Shown: positions 54,405 to 63,127 of the stretch, piece by piece
How positions within the stretch are numbered: the first letter of the stretch is position 1
Layout of the letters: every line of letters begins with the position of its first letter
Source: Flavobacterium degerlachei
Lineage (GTDB): Bacteria; Bacteroidota; Bacteroidia; Flavobacteriales; Flavobacteriaceae
Assembly (NCBI RefSeq): GCF_900106645.1
Contig: NZ_FNMV01000002.1
Location: 1 to 64,000 of the forward strand
Direction: 5' to 3'
Length of the DNA: 64,000 bases
Made by a program: the position numbers and the translations under genes
Notes under the pieces: model-generated
Told to the model about the DNA's origin: nothing
The model's database searches: none
Seen by the model: the letters and a program-made list of their open reading frames with translations, nothing else

Positions 54405-55340
54405 TTAAATATTGTTGACTTCCTCTATATTAATTTTACCCGTCAGTTTTTCTCTCCAACCGGACCACTCGTATTTTCTACTAAAGATATATAAAAGTAT
54501 CGGGTATATTACAATTACTGGTAAGATAACATCTAAACCTGCCTCAGGTTCTGATATGTCCTTAAAAAGAGAATGCGTTTGAAAAGCAGACCAATCAGAG
54601 GTAACCAGCAAAGCACTTACTAGATTGTTAGCCGCATGAAAACCTAAAGCCAGTTCCATTCCTTCATCCATTAAAGTGATTATCCCCAGAAACAAACCAG
54701 TGCCTATATAATATACGAAAACAATATTTCCCATCTTAGTAACTTCTGGATTAGACAAATGCATACCTCCAAAAATAATTGAAGTCATCAGCAATGGAAA
54801 CCATTTATTCTTAGCAAGATTGGCAAATCCCTGCATTAAATACCCTCTAAACACATATTCTTCCGTGCTGGTCTGAATTGGAATCAAAAGCGTCCCTATA
54901 ATAACAAGTATAGCAAAAGGTAGTGGTTTAAAATTAATTATAAAATCTTCGGGATTGACGAAGTAGAAGAGTAAAGTAGAAATAACTGTAAAAATTGCCC
55001 AGATGGAAAACGAGAAAAAGAATCTGGACCAATCCATTTTTTTCCGAGATGTTGTTATGGAAAGCATGGTTTGATTATGCAGGTACTTCACCACAAAATA
55101 AACACCTATTAAGGTAAATACAAAAGAAAGTAGAATCAGAAATAAGGTCAAATTAGGTTCAAAAAAGTGCATGACGGCATCATTGTTTGAAGGATATGCT
55201 TTTCCTCCCACCATTGTTTCATATAACAAACCCAATAATAGCGGAACCTGTCCTACAAACGAGGCGACTATAATTACCACTGAGCCAATCAAATATTTCC
55301 AAAACTTATTTTCTGAATTTACGCCTTGTTCTATAAACAT
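54405..55340 (-). CDS. CPBP-family intramembrane metalloprotease
   Basis: The 311-aa protein has about eight membrane helices and the CPBP/Abi signatures: STEEYVFRGYLMQG (motif 1, paired Glu and Arg), IIFGGMHLSNP (motif 2, His) and FHAANN (motif 3, His and Asn). Relatives are type II CAAX prenyl proteases or bacteriocin-immunity proteins; the bacterial substrate is usually unknown. It is the first gene of an operon with menE. It is divergent from the ArsC-like gene. Confidence 0.88.
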   Translation of the reverse strand: MFIEQGVNSENKFWKYLIGSVVIIVASFVGQVPLLLGLLYETMVGGKAYPSNNDAVMHFFEPNLTLFLILLSFVFTLIGVYFVVKYLHNQTMLSITTSRKKMDWSRFFFSFSIWAIFTVISTLLFYFVNPEDFIINFKPLPFAILVIIGTLLIPIQTSTEEYVFRGYLMQGFANLAKNKWFPLLMTSIIFGGMHLSNPEVTKMGNIVFVYYIGTGLFLGIITLMDEGMELALGFHAANNLVSALLVTSDWSAFQTHSLFKDISEPEAGLDVILPVIVIYPILLYIFSRKYEWSGWREKLTGKINIEEVNNI

Positions 55341-55382
55341 GTATTATTCTTTAATTAAATGTGTGATTAGACTTTCAAAGCC

Positions 55383-55390
55383 TACTTTTG
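55383..55390 (+). promoter_or_regulatory. -7 box upstream of the ArsC-like gene
   Basis: TACTTTTG fits TAnnTTTG exactly, 46 bp before the ATG at 55437; no TTG is at the expected distance. Confidence 0.4.
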
Positions 55391-55436
55391 TATGTTCGAA
55401 AATAACCTTTTTATTTCATTCAAAAAAATAATAACC

Positions 55437-55778
55437 ATGATTCAAATATATCATAATCCACGCTGCGGGAAATCCAGAAATTGTTTAGCTTTCTTAGATG
55501 ACTCTGGACAAGACTATGAAATCATTAAATATCTAGAACAGCCACCCACTTATAATGAATTAGTTTCCCTGCTAAAGAAACTAAATATGAAGCCGTTGGA
55601 ATTAGTGCGCCAAAAAGAAAAAATTTGGATAGAAAATTTCAAAAATCAAATAATAACTGATGATGAAATCATTAAAGCAATGGTTTCTAATCCTATACTT
55701 ATAGAAAGACCAATTGTAATAAAAGGAGATAAAGCCATCATTGGCAGAGAATTAGATAAAGTAGCCGTTTTTATTTAA
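55437..55778 (+). CDS. ArsC-family arsenate reductase-like protein
   Basis: From the ATG at 55437 the protein is 113 aa, the length of glutaredoxin-type ArsC/Spx-like proteins. IYHNPRCGKSRN carries the catalytic Cys (residue 11) and the GKS loop, and NPILIERPIV is the conserved segment with the Arg used for oxyanion binding. It would reduce arsenate with a thiol cofactor; bacillithiol is likely in this organism, since bshB1 is present. No other ars gene is nearby, so it could also be a general member of the family. Confidence 0.85.
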   Translation: MIQIYHNPRCGKSRNCLAFLDDSGQDYEIIKYLEQPPTYNELVSLLKKLNMKPLELVRQKEKIWIENFKNQIITDDEIIKAMVSNPILIERPIVIKGDKAIIGRELDKVAVFI

Positions 55779-55811
55779 TCCCTTTTTGCTTTTTTAACAG
55801 ATTTTTGTGAT

Positions 55812-55839
55812 TTGCCCTTTAAACCAAATCCGATTTTTG
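55812..55839 (+). promoter_or_regulatory. Possible promoter of the TonB-type receptor gene
   Basis: TTG (55812-55814), a 17-nt spacer and GATTTTTG (55832-55839) fit the consensus apart from the first base of the -7 box, 34 bp before the ATG. Confidence 0.4.
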
Positions 55840-55873
55840 CATTCCAATTAAAAATAATCAAAACTAAAAAATA

Positions 55874-58348
55874 ATGCGTTCTAAATTAAATTATTATTTT
55901 ACACTTACATTGTTCTTTACATTCTTATTGAGTTTTGCGCAGCAAAGACCAGCTTCTACTGCGGAAAGAATTAAGATTACAGGTACAGTGATTGAAAAAA
56001 TAAGCAAGCAGCCGCTCGAATACGCGACAGTTACATTTACAAACTCAAAGTCGGCGAAAGTAATCGCTGGAGGGATCACGAATCCAAAAGGAGAATTTAA
56101 TATTGATGTAATCCCTGGAACGTATACTATTAAAATTGAGTTTATATCTTTTAAATCAATTGAATTAAAAGACAAAAACCTTAAAGAAAGCATCAGTTTA
56201 GGAACGCTTGCTTTAGTAGAGGACGCAGCCCAATTAAACGAAGTTGTTATCCGTGCAGAGAAATCTACTGTTGAGATAAAACTGGATAAAAAAGTATATA
56301 ATGTAGGTCAAGATATGCTTGTTAAAGGTGGGACAGTAAGTGATGTATTAGAAAACGTCCCTTCTGTATCTGTTGATGTTGAAGGAAACGTAAGTTTAAG
56401 AGGTAGCGACAATGTTCGTATTTTCATTGATGGTCGTCCTTCAAACGCTTTAAACATGGCTGAGGCTTTACGCCAAATTCCAGCAGATGCTATTGACAAA
56501 GTAGAAGTTATCACAAATCCATCTGCCCGTTATGACGCAGAAGGTGGAGCCGGAATTTTGAATATCATTCTGAAAAAAGGAAAAAACCAAGGCTTTAACG
56601 GTACTTTTATCGTTTCTGCAGGAATTCCTGAAACATATGGCTTAAGCACCAACTTAAATTACAAAACAGAGAAGATGAATTACTTCACTTCTACCGGTTA
56701 CAGCTACAGAACGAATGAAGGTGCTGGATTAACTAATTCACAGTATTTCAATCCTGACGGATCTATCAATAAATTCATTAACGAGGATCGCGATACGCAG
56801 AGAACTAGAAAAGGAATTTCTACTAAAACTGGAGTAGAATGGACAATTGCTCCAAATACATTCTGGACTAACTCGATCAGCTACAGAGAAAATAGCGGAA
56901 AAAACAAAGACTTAGTAAACTACAATGCATTTGATAGCAATAAAGATTTCACTTCTTATAGCTACCGTTTAAATGATGGAAATGATAAAGGAGAAGATTT
57001 CGAATTTTCATCTAACTTCCTTAAGAACTTCGATGATAATGGTCATAAATTGACCGTTGACGGATCATTTTCTAGAAATAACGATAAAGATGATTCAACC
57101 ATTAATGGTGTGAATGTAACTTTCCCAGATCAATCAACGTATAGTACGACACTTAATCATGAAACTCAGAAACAGTTTCAATTTCAAGCTGATTATGTTT
57201 TACCTATTGGTAAAGGAAGTCAGTTTGAGGCTGGATACAAAGGGAATTTCAATAACCTGAATAAGGATTATGACATTTTCTCTAGTGATAACGGGAATAG
57301 TGTAGACAACTTTCTATCTAACACCTTAGAATACAAAGAGAAAATTAATGCTATTTACACTCAATATGGTTTTAAGGTAAATAAATTCTCTTACTTATTT
57401 GGTTTGCGTTGGGAAGACACTAATATCGACGTTAATTTATTGGACACCAATGAATTTAACAATAAAAAATACAACAAGTTTTTCCCAAGTGCATTTGTGA
57501 ATTACGAAATTTCAGATGAAAGTAGCTTATCATTAAGTTATAGCAAACGTTTATCAAGACCTAGAGGACGCTTTTTAGACCCTACTCCTAACATTTCAAG
57601 TAATATCAATATCTTTAGAGGTAATCCAGATTTAGACCCTTCATTGACTGATAAATTTGATTTAGGATATATCAAACGTTGGGACAAAGTAACTTTTAAT
57701 ACTTCTATGTATTTTGAAAACACAACTGATGTATTTTCTTTTGTACGTTATGAGAGCGGTGAGTTTGTAGATGGTACGCCGGTAATTCTTAGTACTCCTA
57801 TCAACATTGGAAAAGAACAAAAATTTGGATTTGAATTTACCCTAAATTATTCTCCTATCAAAAAATGGAAAATAAACAGTAGTTTCAATCTTTATAACAC
57901 AAACACAACTGGAGATTTCATGTACACCAATTCACAAAATGAAGTGGTTGTTCAAAATCTTGACAACGAAGCTTTCTCTTGGTTCGCAAGAGTGAACTCT
58001 CGTTTAACATTACCATACAAAATTGAATGGCAAGCAAGCGGAATGTACTTTGGACCTAGTAATACGGCACAAGGGAAAAGTTTAGGTCAATACATGGTAA
58101 ATACTGCATTTAGCAAGGATATCTTAAAAGACAATGCTACAATCGCTTTTAACGTAAGTGATATCTTCAATTCACGTAAAATGAAATCGGAGACTAATTT
58201 ACTAAGTGTAAGTAACTATAGCGAGTTTCAGTGGAGAAAAAGACAATTTAACTTGTCATTTACCTACCGTTTGAATAAAAAGAAAACGGATAGAGATAAA
58301 AATGCTCCAAAAAACAACGAAGAAGAAGGTGGTGGTTTTCCAGGATAA
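55874..58348 (+). CDS. TonB-dependent receptor-like outer-membrane protein with carboxypeptidase-like N-terminal domain
   Basis: The 824-aa protein has a signal peptide ending LLSFAQQ, a carboxypeptidase-regulatory-like beta-sandwich (ITGTVIEKISKQPLEYATVTF, core TGTVIEKISKQP), a plug domain (VLENVPSVSVDVEGNVSLRG, core LENVPSV) and a long 22-strand-type barrel ending in RQFNLSFTYRL. It fits the outer-membrane beta-barrel family of Bacteroidota receptors. Ligand unknown; no SusD partner or regulator lies beside it, which argues against a polysaccharide locus. The extreme C-terminus is an added charged tail rich in Lys, Asp and Gly. A terminator follows. Confidence 0.9.
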   Translation: MRSKLNYYFTLTLFFTFLLSFAQQRPASTAERIKITGTVIEKISKQPLEYATVTFTNSKSAKVIAGGITNPKGEFNIDVIPGTYTIKIEFISFKSIELKDKNLKESISLGTLALVEDAAQLNEVVIRAEKSTVEIKLDKKVYNVGQDMLVKGGTVSDVLENVPSVSVDVEGNVSLRGSDNVRIFIDGRPSNALNMAEALRQIPADAIDKVEVITNPSARYDAEGGAGILNIILKKGKNQGFNGTFIVSAGIPETYGLSTNLNYKTEKMNYFTSTGYSYRTNEGAGLTNSQYFNPDGSINKFINEDRDTQRTRKGISTKTGVEWTIAPNTFWTNSISYRENSGKNKDLVNYNAFDSNKDFTSYSYRLNDGNDKGEDFEFSSNFLKNFDDNGHKLTVDGSFSRNNDKDDSTINGVNVTFPDQSTYSTTLNHETQKQFQFQADYVLPIGKGSQFEAGYKGNFNNLNKDYDIFSSDNGNSVDNFLSNTLEYKEKINAIYTQYGFKVNKFSYLFGLRWEDTNIDVNLLDTNEFNNKKYNKFFPSAFVNYEISDESSLSLSYSKRLSRPRGRFLDPTPNISSNINIFRGNPDLDPSLTDKFDLGYIKRWDKVTFNTSMYFENTTDVFSFVRYESGEFVDGTPVILSTPINIGKEQKFGFEFTLNYSPIKKWKINSSFNLYNTNTTGDFMYTNSQNEVVVQNLDNEAFSWFARVNSRLTLPYKIEWQASGMYFGPSNTAQGKSLGQYMVNTAFSKDILKDNATIAFNVSDIFNSRKMKSETNLLSVSNYSEFQWRKRQFNLSFTYRLNKKKTDRDKNAPKNNEEEGGGFPG

Positions 58349-58386
58349 TAAATGATTTAATTGGGTTAATTAATTCATCATAAATG

Positions 58387-58420
58387 CGGGTTCGTTTCAT
58401 TACGGACCCGTATTTTTTTT
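58387..58420 (+). terminator. Terminator of the TonB-type receptor gene
   Basis: CGGGTTCGT (58387-58395) pairs with ACGGACCCG (58402-58410) through one G-U pair and runs into eight T. Confidence 0.85.
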
Positions 58421-58440
58421 ATCTAAAAATAAGGCATAAA

Positions 58441-58470
58441 AAAAAGGACTCGCGTAAACGGGTCCTTTTT
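58441..58470 (-). terminator. Terminator of the small membrane-protein gene
   Basis: AAAAAGGACTCG (58441-58452) pairs with CGGGTCCTTTTT (58459-58470) through one G-U pair. The leading A-run gives a T-run on the minus strand. Confidence 0.75.
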
Positions 58471-58485
58471 TAAGTAACAATCAAA

Positions 58486-58656
58486 CTAAACTGATTGTTC
58501 TTGCTTCTTTTTATCTCTCTTTTCTTTATATGCTTCCCAAGTTGCGCCACCTACCCAATAGGATACGAAACTAACTAAAAAAAACATTAACCAAAATCCT
58601 AATGTTAGAATTGATAAAAAAAGTAAAAAGCCTAAGTACTGTGAAAATTCAAACAT
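58486..58656 (-). CDS. Small membrane protein
   Basis: From the ATG at 58656 the protein is 56 aa: a hydrophobic segment (about residues 8-30, LGFLLFLSILTLGFW) followed by a short loop and a charged C-terminus rich in Lys and Gln. A longer frame to 58686 is less likely because the consensus promoter (58684-58714) would then overlap the coding region. Function unknown. Confidence 0.6.
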   Translation of the reverse strand: MFEFSQYLGFLLFLSILTLGFWLMFFLVSFVSYWVGGATWEAYKEKRDKKKQEQSV

Positions 58657-58683
58657 GTTTTCCGGAATTTTTGAATGTAGCCA

Positions 58684-58714
58684 CAAATATAAGTGTAATA
58701 TCTTTTCTTAGCAA
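58684..58714 (-). promoter_or_regulatory. Promoter of the small membrane-protein gene
   Basis: On the minus strand TTG (58714-58712), a 20-nt spacer and TATATTTG (58691-58684) match the consensus exactly, 27 bp before the ATG at 58656. Confidence 0.65.
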
Positions 58715-58754
58715 TAAAAATCGAAATCAATTTTCATAAAATAGTATTTATCCG

Positions 58755-58762
58755 TATTTTTG
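58755..58762 (+). promoter_or_regulatory. Candidate -7 box for fumC
   Basis: TATTTTTG fits TAnnTTTG exactly but lies 182 bp before the fumC ATG and has no TTG upstream. If used, the palindromic repeat at 58797-58862 would lie within the fumC 5' leader. Confidence 0.35.
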
Positions 58763-58796
58763 AGCTCAATTATAAGGATTTTGTACTGATTTTTTC

Positions 58797-58862
58797 AGGA
58801 GCTATTCCCGCTATTCGTTTCAATCCACGTAAAAACGTGGGATTTCCACTGCTATCGGGGCT
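58797..58862 (-). repeat. Palindromic intergenic repeat, copy 2 (AGCCCC ... TAGCTCCT)
   Basis: Read on the minus strand it begins AGCCCCGATAGCAGTGG, continues AAATCC, a perfect small hairpin (CACG TTTTTA CGTG), GATTGAAACG and ends GCGGGAATAGCTCCT. It shares both ends and the internal GTGGAAATCC and GATTG with copy 1 at 31394-31480; only the central hairpin differs in sequence. It lies between the divergent small membrane-protein gene and fumC. Confidence 0.65.
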
Positions 58863-58944
58863 AAAAAAAAATTCGAACATTAAAAAACACCATTGGAAGC
58901 AATGGAAATTCAACTAAAAATTAAACACACAAATAAACAGTAAA

Positions 58945-60342
58945 ATGAAATTCAGAATAGAAAAAGACACCATGGGTGAAGTGCAGGTTCCAGCTGATAA
59001 ATATTGGGGAGCACAAACAGAACGTTCTAGAAACAATTTTAAAATAGGTGCGTCGGCTTCAATGCCAAAAGAAATTATCGAAGGTTTTGCTTATCTAAAA
59101 AAAGCAGCTGCTTTCGCCAACTGTGATTTAGGTGTTTTACCAGCAGAAAAAAGAGATGCAATCGCAGCAGTTTGCGACGAAATCCTTGCAGGTAAACTAG
59201 ACGATCAATTTCCATTGGTTATCTGGCAAACAGGTTCAGGTACTCAAAGTAACATGAACGTAAATGAAGTGGTTGCGAATCGCGCCCAAGTATTGAAAGG
59301 TTTTGAAATTGGCGAAGGCGAGCAATTCATCAAAGCTAATGATGACGTAAACAAGTCACAGTCTTCAAACGATACTTTCCCTACAGGAATGCACATCGCT
59401 GCTTATAAGTCAGTGGTTGAAATCACAATCCCGGGAGTGGAGAAACTAAGAGACACTTTACACGCTAAAGCTACTGAATTCAAAAACGTAGTGAAGATTG
59501 GTCGTACGCACCTTATGGATGCTACTCCGCTTACTGTTGGTCAAGAGCTTTCAGGATATGTAGCACAATTGAATTACGGCTTAAAAGCTGTTAAAAATAC
59601 CTTAGCTCACTTATCTGAAGTAGCATTAGGAGGAACTGCAGTAGGAACAGGTTTGAATACACCTGCAGGATATGATGCGAAAGTAGCAGAATACATCGCT
59701 GAATTCACAGGACATCCTTTCGTAACAGCCGAAAACAAATTTGAAGCCCTAGCTGCCCATGATGCTATTGTTGAGTCTCATGGTGCTTTAAAACAGTTAG
59801 CCGTTTCATTAAACAAAATCGCTAATGATATCCGTATGCTTGCTTCAGGACCACGTTCAGGAATTGGTGAATTAATCATCCCTGAAAATGAGCCTGGTTC
59901 TTCAATCATGCCAGGAAAAGTAAACCCTACACAATGTGAAGCATTGACAATGGTTTGCGCTCAAGTTATAGGGAATGATGTTGCTATCACTGTTGGTGGA
60001 ATGCAGGGTCATTATGAATTGAATGTGTTTAAGCCAGTAATGGCTGCTAACTTCTTGCAATCGGCACGTTTATTAGGAGATGCTTGTATGTCGTTTGACG
60101 AACATTGCGCTCAAGGTATTGAACCAAACTACAAACGTATCAAAGAACTAGTTGACAACTCATTGATGCTTGTAACCGCTTTAAATACTAAAATAGGATA
60201 CTACAAATCAGCTGAAATTGCTCAAACAGCACATAAAAACGGAACCACTTTAAAAGAAGAGGCAGTTCGTTTAGGATATGTAACTGCAGAGGATTTTGAT
60301 CTATGGGTAAAACCTGAAGATATGGTAGGAAGCTTGAAATAA
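58945..60342 (+). CDS. fumC: Fumarate hydratase, class II
   Basis: The 465-aa protein is a full-length class II fumarase: [14 protein letters not shown], the [13 protein letters not shown] segment with catalytic His, and the signature [13 protein letters not shown] with the catalytic Ser loop. It interconverts fumarate and malate in the TCA cycle and is iron-independent. The gene stands alone with a long 5' region holding the palindromic repeat and a strong terminator after it. Confidence 0.96.
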   Translation: MKFRIEKDTMGEVQVPADKYWGAQTERSRNNFKIGASASMPKEIIEGFAYLKKAAAFANCDLGVLPAEKRDAIAAVCDEILAGKLDDQFPLVIWQTGSGTQSNMNVNEVVANRAQVLKGFEIGEGEQFIKANDDVNKSQSSNDTFPTGMHIAAYKSVVEITIPGVEKLRDTLHAKATEFKNVVKIGRTHLMDATPLTVGQELSGYVAQLNYGLKAVKNTLAHLSEVALGGTAVGTGLNTPAGYDAKVAEYIAEFTGHPFVTAENKFEALAAHDAIVESHGALKQLAVSLNKIANDIRMLASGPRSGIGELIIPENEPGSSIMPGKVNPTQCEALTMVCAQVIGNDVAITVGGMQGHYELNVFKPVMAANFLQSARLLGDACMSFDEHCAQGIEPNYKRIKELVDNSLMLVTALNTKIGYYKSAEIAQTAHKNGTTLKEEAVRLGYVTAEDFDLWVKPEDMVGSLK

Positions 60343-60362
60343 GCGCTCCCTTTTATAAAACT

Positions 60363-60398
60363 AAAAACCTGCAACTTTAATTAGTTGCAGGTTTTTTT
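60363..60398 (+). terminator. fumC terminator
   Basis: AAAAACCTGCAACT (60363-60376) pairs perfectly with AGTTGCAGGTTTTT (60383-60396), followed by more T, 20 bp after the fumC stop. Confidence 0.9.
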
Positions 60399-60467
60399 AT
60401 GACTGCCCATTGCTCAAAATAGGCGTACAAAAAAAGCCTCGAATTTCTTCGAAGCTTTTGCTTTCTG

Positions 60468-60542
60468 GGTGGGAGACGGGGCTCGAACCCGCGACCCTCG
60501 GTACCACAAACCGATGCTCTAACCAACTGAGCTACAACCACC
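60468..60542 (-). tRNA. tRNA-His (anticodon GTG), acceptor stem with two mismatches
   Basis: The minus strand gives a tRNA with anticodon loop TTGTGGT (GTG), an extra G at -1 opposite discriminator C73, as required for histidine tRNAs, and a normal T arm (GGGTTCGAGCC). The acceptor halves GTGGTTG and CTCCCAC pair at 1-4 and 7, but position 5 (T with C68) and 6 (T with T67) are mismatched. It otherwise looks intact. Confidence 0.85.
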
Positions 60543-60616
60543 ATTTGCTTAGCGGTGGCAAAGATACAACTAAAGTTTACTTCTGCAAATATTTTTTTTA
60601 AAAAAATTCAGCAAAT

Positions 60617-61333
60617 TTACTTCAAATCTGCTAAGCTATTGACTGCCAAATATCTTTCTACAGTAAAACCTTCAGCGTGATCTACTCCAGCAAGCCTTCC
60701 TAAATCCCTAGTACGGTAATTAAGGCTTTCTAAGAAATTTTTAGACGAAATTGGCGACTCCGGTTCCTTTGAAGACGGATCGTAAAACTGCGAGCCGTAA
60801 GCCAAAATAGATTCCGTTTTTCTATCGGTAAATCCAGTAATGTCTACTACGAAATCAGGCTCAATATTTTTCCATTGAATGTAATGATAAACTAGTTTAG
60901 GTCTCCAAGCGGTTTGCTTCTCCCCTTCTAGTTCCGTTTCTATTTTCATCAACCCCGACAAGAAACAAGAATCAGAAACCAACTTACTTCCTTTTCCGTG
61001 GTCAATATGACGATCATCAATTGCGTTGCACAATACAATCTCAGGTTTATACTTGCGAATCATTTTTATGATTTGCAATTGGTGTTCTTCGTCGTTTACA
61101 AAAAACCCATCACGCATCTCTAGATTTTCTCTTACAGAAACCCCTAGAATTTTAGCAGCAGCATTAGCTTCTTGATCTCTAATTTCTGCTGAACCTCGTG
61201 TTCCTAATTCCCCACGTGTTAAATCTACAATCCCTACTGTTTTTCCTAAGGAGATTTCTTTTAAAATAGTTCCTGCACAACCCAATTCCACATCATCTGG
61301 ATGTGCTCCAAAAGCTAATATATCTAGTTTCAT
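60617..61333 (-). CDS. bshB1: Bacillithiol biosynthesis deacetylase BshB1
   Basis: The 238-aa protein belongs to the LmbE/PIG-L metal-dependent deacetylases: FGAHPDDVELGC gives the His11/Asp14 metal site and IDDRHIDHGKG the second His pair. Length and the LTRGELGTRG segment fit BshB1, which deacetylates GlcNAc-malate to GlcN-malate in bacillithiol synthesis. BshA and BshC are not in the window. It follows the isochorismate synthase gene on the same strand across a low-complexity spacer. Confidence 0.92.
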   Translation of the reverse strand: MKLDILAFGAHPDDVELGCAGTILKEISLGKTVGIVDLTRGELGTRGSAEIRDQEANAAAKILGVSVRENLEMRDGFFVNDEEHQLQIIKMIRKYKPEIVLCNAIDDRHIDHGKGSKLVSDSCFLSGLMKIETELEGEKQTAWRPKLVYHYIQWKNIEPDFVVDITGFTDRKTESILAYGSQFYDPSSKEPESPISSKNFLESLNYRTRDLGRLAGVDHAEGFTVERYLAVNSLADLK

Positions 61334-61400
61334 TTTATTCTTCTTTTATTATTGATTCCTATTATTGTTGAATGATATCTTCTCACGACCAACTATTGTC

Positions 61401-61474
61401 TTTACTCTCTTTTCTATACTCTCTTTCCTCAATATTCTCTTCTCTATACTCTATTTTCTTTATTCTCTCCTTTA
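61401..61474. repeat. Polypyrimidine low-complexity spacer between isochorismate synthase and bshB1
   Basis: About 75 bp of almost pure C/T on the plus strand (G/A on the coding strand) contain two exact copies of TCTATACTCT, 30 bp apart (61413-61422 and 61443-61452), plus several near-copies of TATTCTCT. It is simple-sequence DNA with no ORF, and may be prone to slippage. Confidence 0.6.
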
Positions 61475-62533
61475 CAACACCCTTTTCATTGTCATTGATT
61501 TATTGACACTTTCTTTCCATTCATTTTCAGGGATACTGTCTTTAGTAATACCACAGCCCACATATAAATGAGCCTCTTTGTTTGTAATTTGCATGCATCT
61601 TAAATTCACATACAAATCAGTTTTAGATGTGTCTTTAGAAAACTCCTTCTTATTTATCTCTCCTAAAAATCCAGTATAATATTCTCTATCATACTTTTCA
61701 TTTTCTAAAATAAAATTTCTGGAAGATTCTTTTGGCAAACCACAAACGGCAGGTGTTGGATGCAAAACAGAAACTACTTGTTTCATATTAGAATCCTTAT
61801 TTAGTTTACCTTCAATATCTGTTTTAATATGCAATACACCACCAGCTTTCAAAGTATATGGACTTGAAATTGCGACTTCTCTTGTTAGAGTTTTTATATT
61901 ATCCAAAATAAAATCAGTCACAAATTGCTGTTCTTCTATTTCTTTTTTCTCCCAGGCAACATCAATAGTATCTTCATAATTTTGTGTCCCTGCTAGAGCC
62001 ATTGTAAAAAACTTCTTCTTACTGGCTTTCAACAACCGTTCTGGTGTAGCGCCAATCCATAAACCAATTTTAGGATGGTACCAACAGTAACAAAAAGCAT
62101 CAGGATAACTGTATATTAATTTTTTAAAGACTGAAACCAAATCAAAATTAGGCAGGTCAATAATTTCCTTTCTTGATAAAACTACTTTCTTAAAAACACC
62201 GCTTGCTGTAGCATCAACTCCTTTTTGGACCAGTGATTCAAAATGTTCTTGGTCTTTATTATTTTCAGGATATTCAATATTTGCATCGCAATTCCCTTTA
62301 AAAGCAGTTAACTCAGCTTCCCATAATACGGACTCTTTTTTGGGAATAAGAATATTCTGATTGCCGTTAAAAGGCGCAAATACAAATCCCGTTTCCTTAA
62401 AATCTTCCGCAAAATACAAATGGTCATTTTTCTGAAAAAGACCAATTAACTTTGTTTTGCTGGGTTTCCTGTAAATCACAAAAGGTAAGTTTTGCGATTC
62501 CTGCTGTTTTACTTTTATAAAAAAATCAATCAT
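61472..62533 (-). CDS. menF: Isochorismate synthase
   Basis: The 353-aa protein is a chorismate-utilising enzyme: GATPERLLKAS carries the ligand-binding segment, HPTPAVCGLP the conserved catalytic region and VGCGITKDSIPENEW the C-terminal signature. Compared with E. coli MenF (431 aa) the N-terminus is shorter, as in flavobacterial orthologs. It converts chorismate to isochorismate, the entry step of menaquinone synthesis, rather than making anthranilate or p-aminobenzoate; the adjacent hotdog thioesterase and menE elsewhere support this. Confidence 0.87.
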   Translation of the reverse strand: MIDFFIKVKQQESQNLPFVIYRKPSKTKLIGLFQKNDHLYFAEDFKETGFVFAPFNGNQNILIPKKESVLWEAELTAFKGNCDANIEYPENNKDQEHFESLVQKGVDATASGVFKKVVLSRKEIIDLPNFDLVSVFKKLIYSYPDAFCYCWYHPKIGLWIGATPERLLKASKKKFFTMALAGTQNYEDTIDVAWEKKEIEEQQFVTDFILDNIKTLTREVAISSPYTLKAGGVLHIKTDIEGKLNKDSNMKQVVSVLHPTPAVCGLPKESSRNFILENEKYDREYYTGFLGEINKKEFSKDTSKTDLYVNLRCMQITNKEAHLYVGCGITKDSIPENEWKESVNKSMTMKRVL

Positions 62534-62579
62534 AATTAATTTGTTTAAAATTAAATTTCACCAAATTCACGACTCTTTT

Positions 62580-63020
62580 TTATTGTTTTTTTTCTTTGGT
62601 CAAAACCATATTCGTCAATTTACAGAGCGATATTAAGTTACCAGCCTCGTCAGTAACCTTAATTTCCCAAAGATGCAGCGTTCTTCCTTTGTGGATAATT
62701 CTAGCCGTTCCGTAAACTACACCTTCTCGAATACTTTTTAAATGATTGGCTGAAATTTCGATTCCGCGTACCTCCTGCTCGGTATCATTAATAAAAAAAT
62801 GGGAAGCTGCACTTCCCACACTTTCGGCCAAAGCCACTGAAGCTCCACCGTGCAATAATCCCATTGGTTGGTGAACAGATGGATTAACAGGCATTTTAGC
62901 AACAAGAAAGCCTTCTCCAGCGTCTATGAACTCAATATTTAAGGTTTGCATCAGCGTGTTTTTTGAAAAATCATTGCAATACTGAAGCATTTTATCTTTG
63001 TCTAATGTCATTTGTCTCAT
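62580..63020 (-). CDS. PaaI/MenI-type hotdog thioesterase
   Basis: From the ATG at 63020 (MRQMTLDKDK) the protein is 146 aa; an alternative start is three residues later, and a longer frame to 63056 adds an unlike N-terminus. QPMGLLHGGASVALAES contains the conserved HGG and the catalytic Glu of hotdog thioesterases, and ANHLKSIREG the substrate-loop region. Its place 46 bp upstream of the isochorismate synthase gene on the same strand makes 1,4-dihydroxy-2-naphthoyl-CoA hydrolase (MenI role) the best guess, but a general acyl-CoA thioesterase is possible. Confidence 0.82.
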   Translation of the reverse strand: MRQMTLDKDKMLQYCNDFSKNTLMQTLNIEFIDAGEGFLVAKMPVNPSVHQPMGLLHGGASVALAESVGSAASHFFINDTEQEVRGIEISANHLKSIREGVVYGTARIIHKGRTLHLWEIKVTDEAGNLISLCKLTNMVLTKEKKQ

Positions 63021-63127
63021 TTTATAGAATGTAAAAATAAATAAAAGATGATACACATAACAGTAATTACAATTGTTATTCTGATTTCAAAATAGATTTT
63101 TCCTATTTTTACAAAAAATGAAACTAA

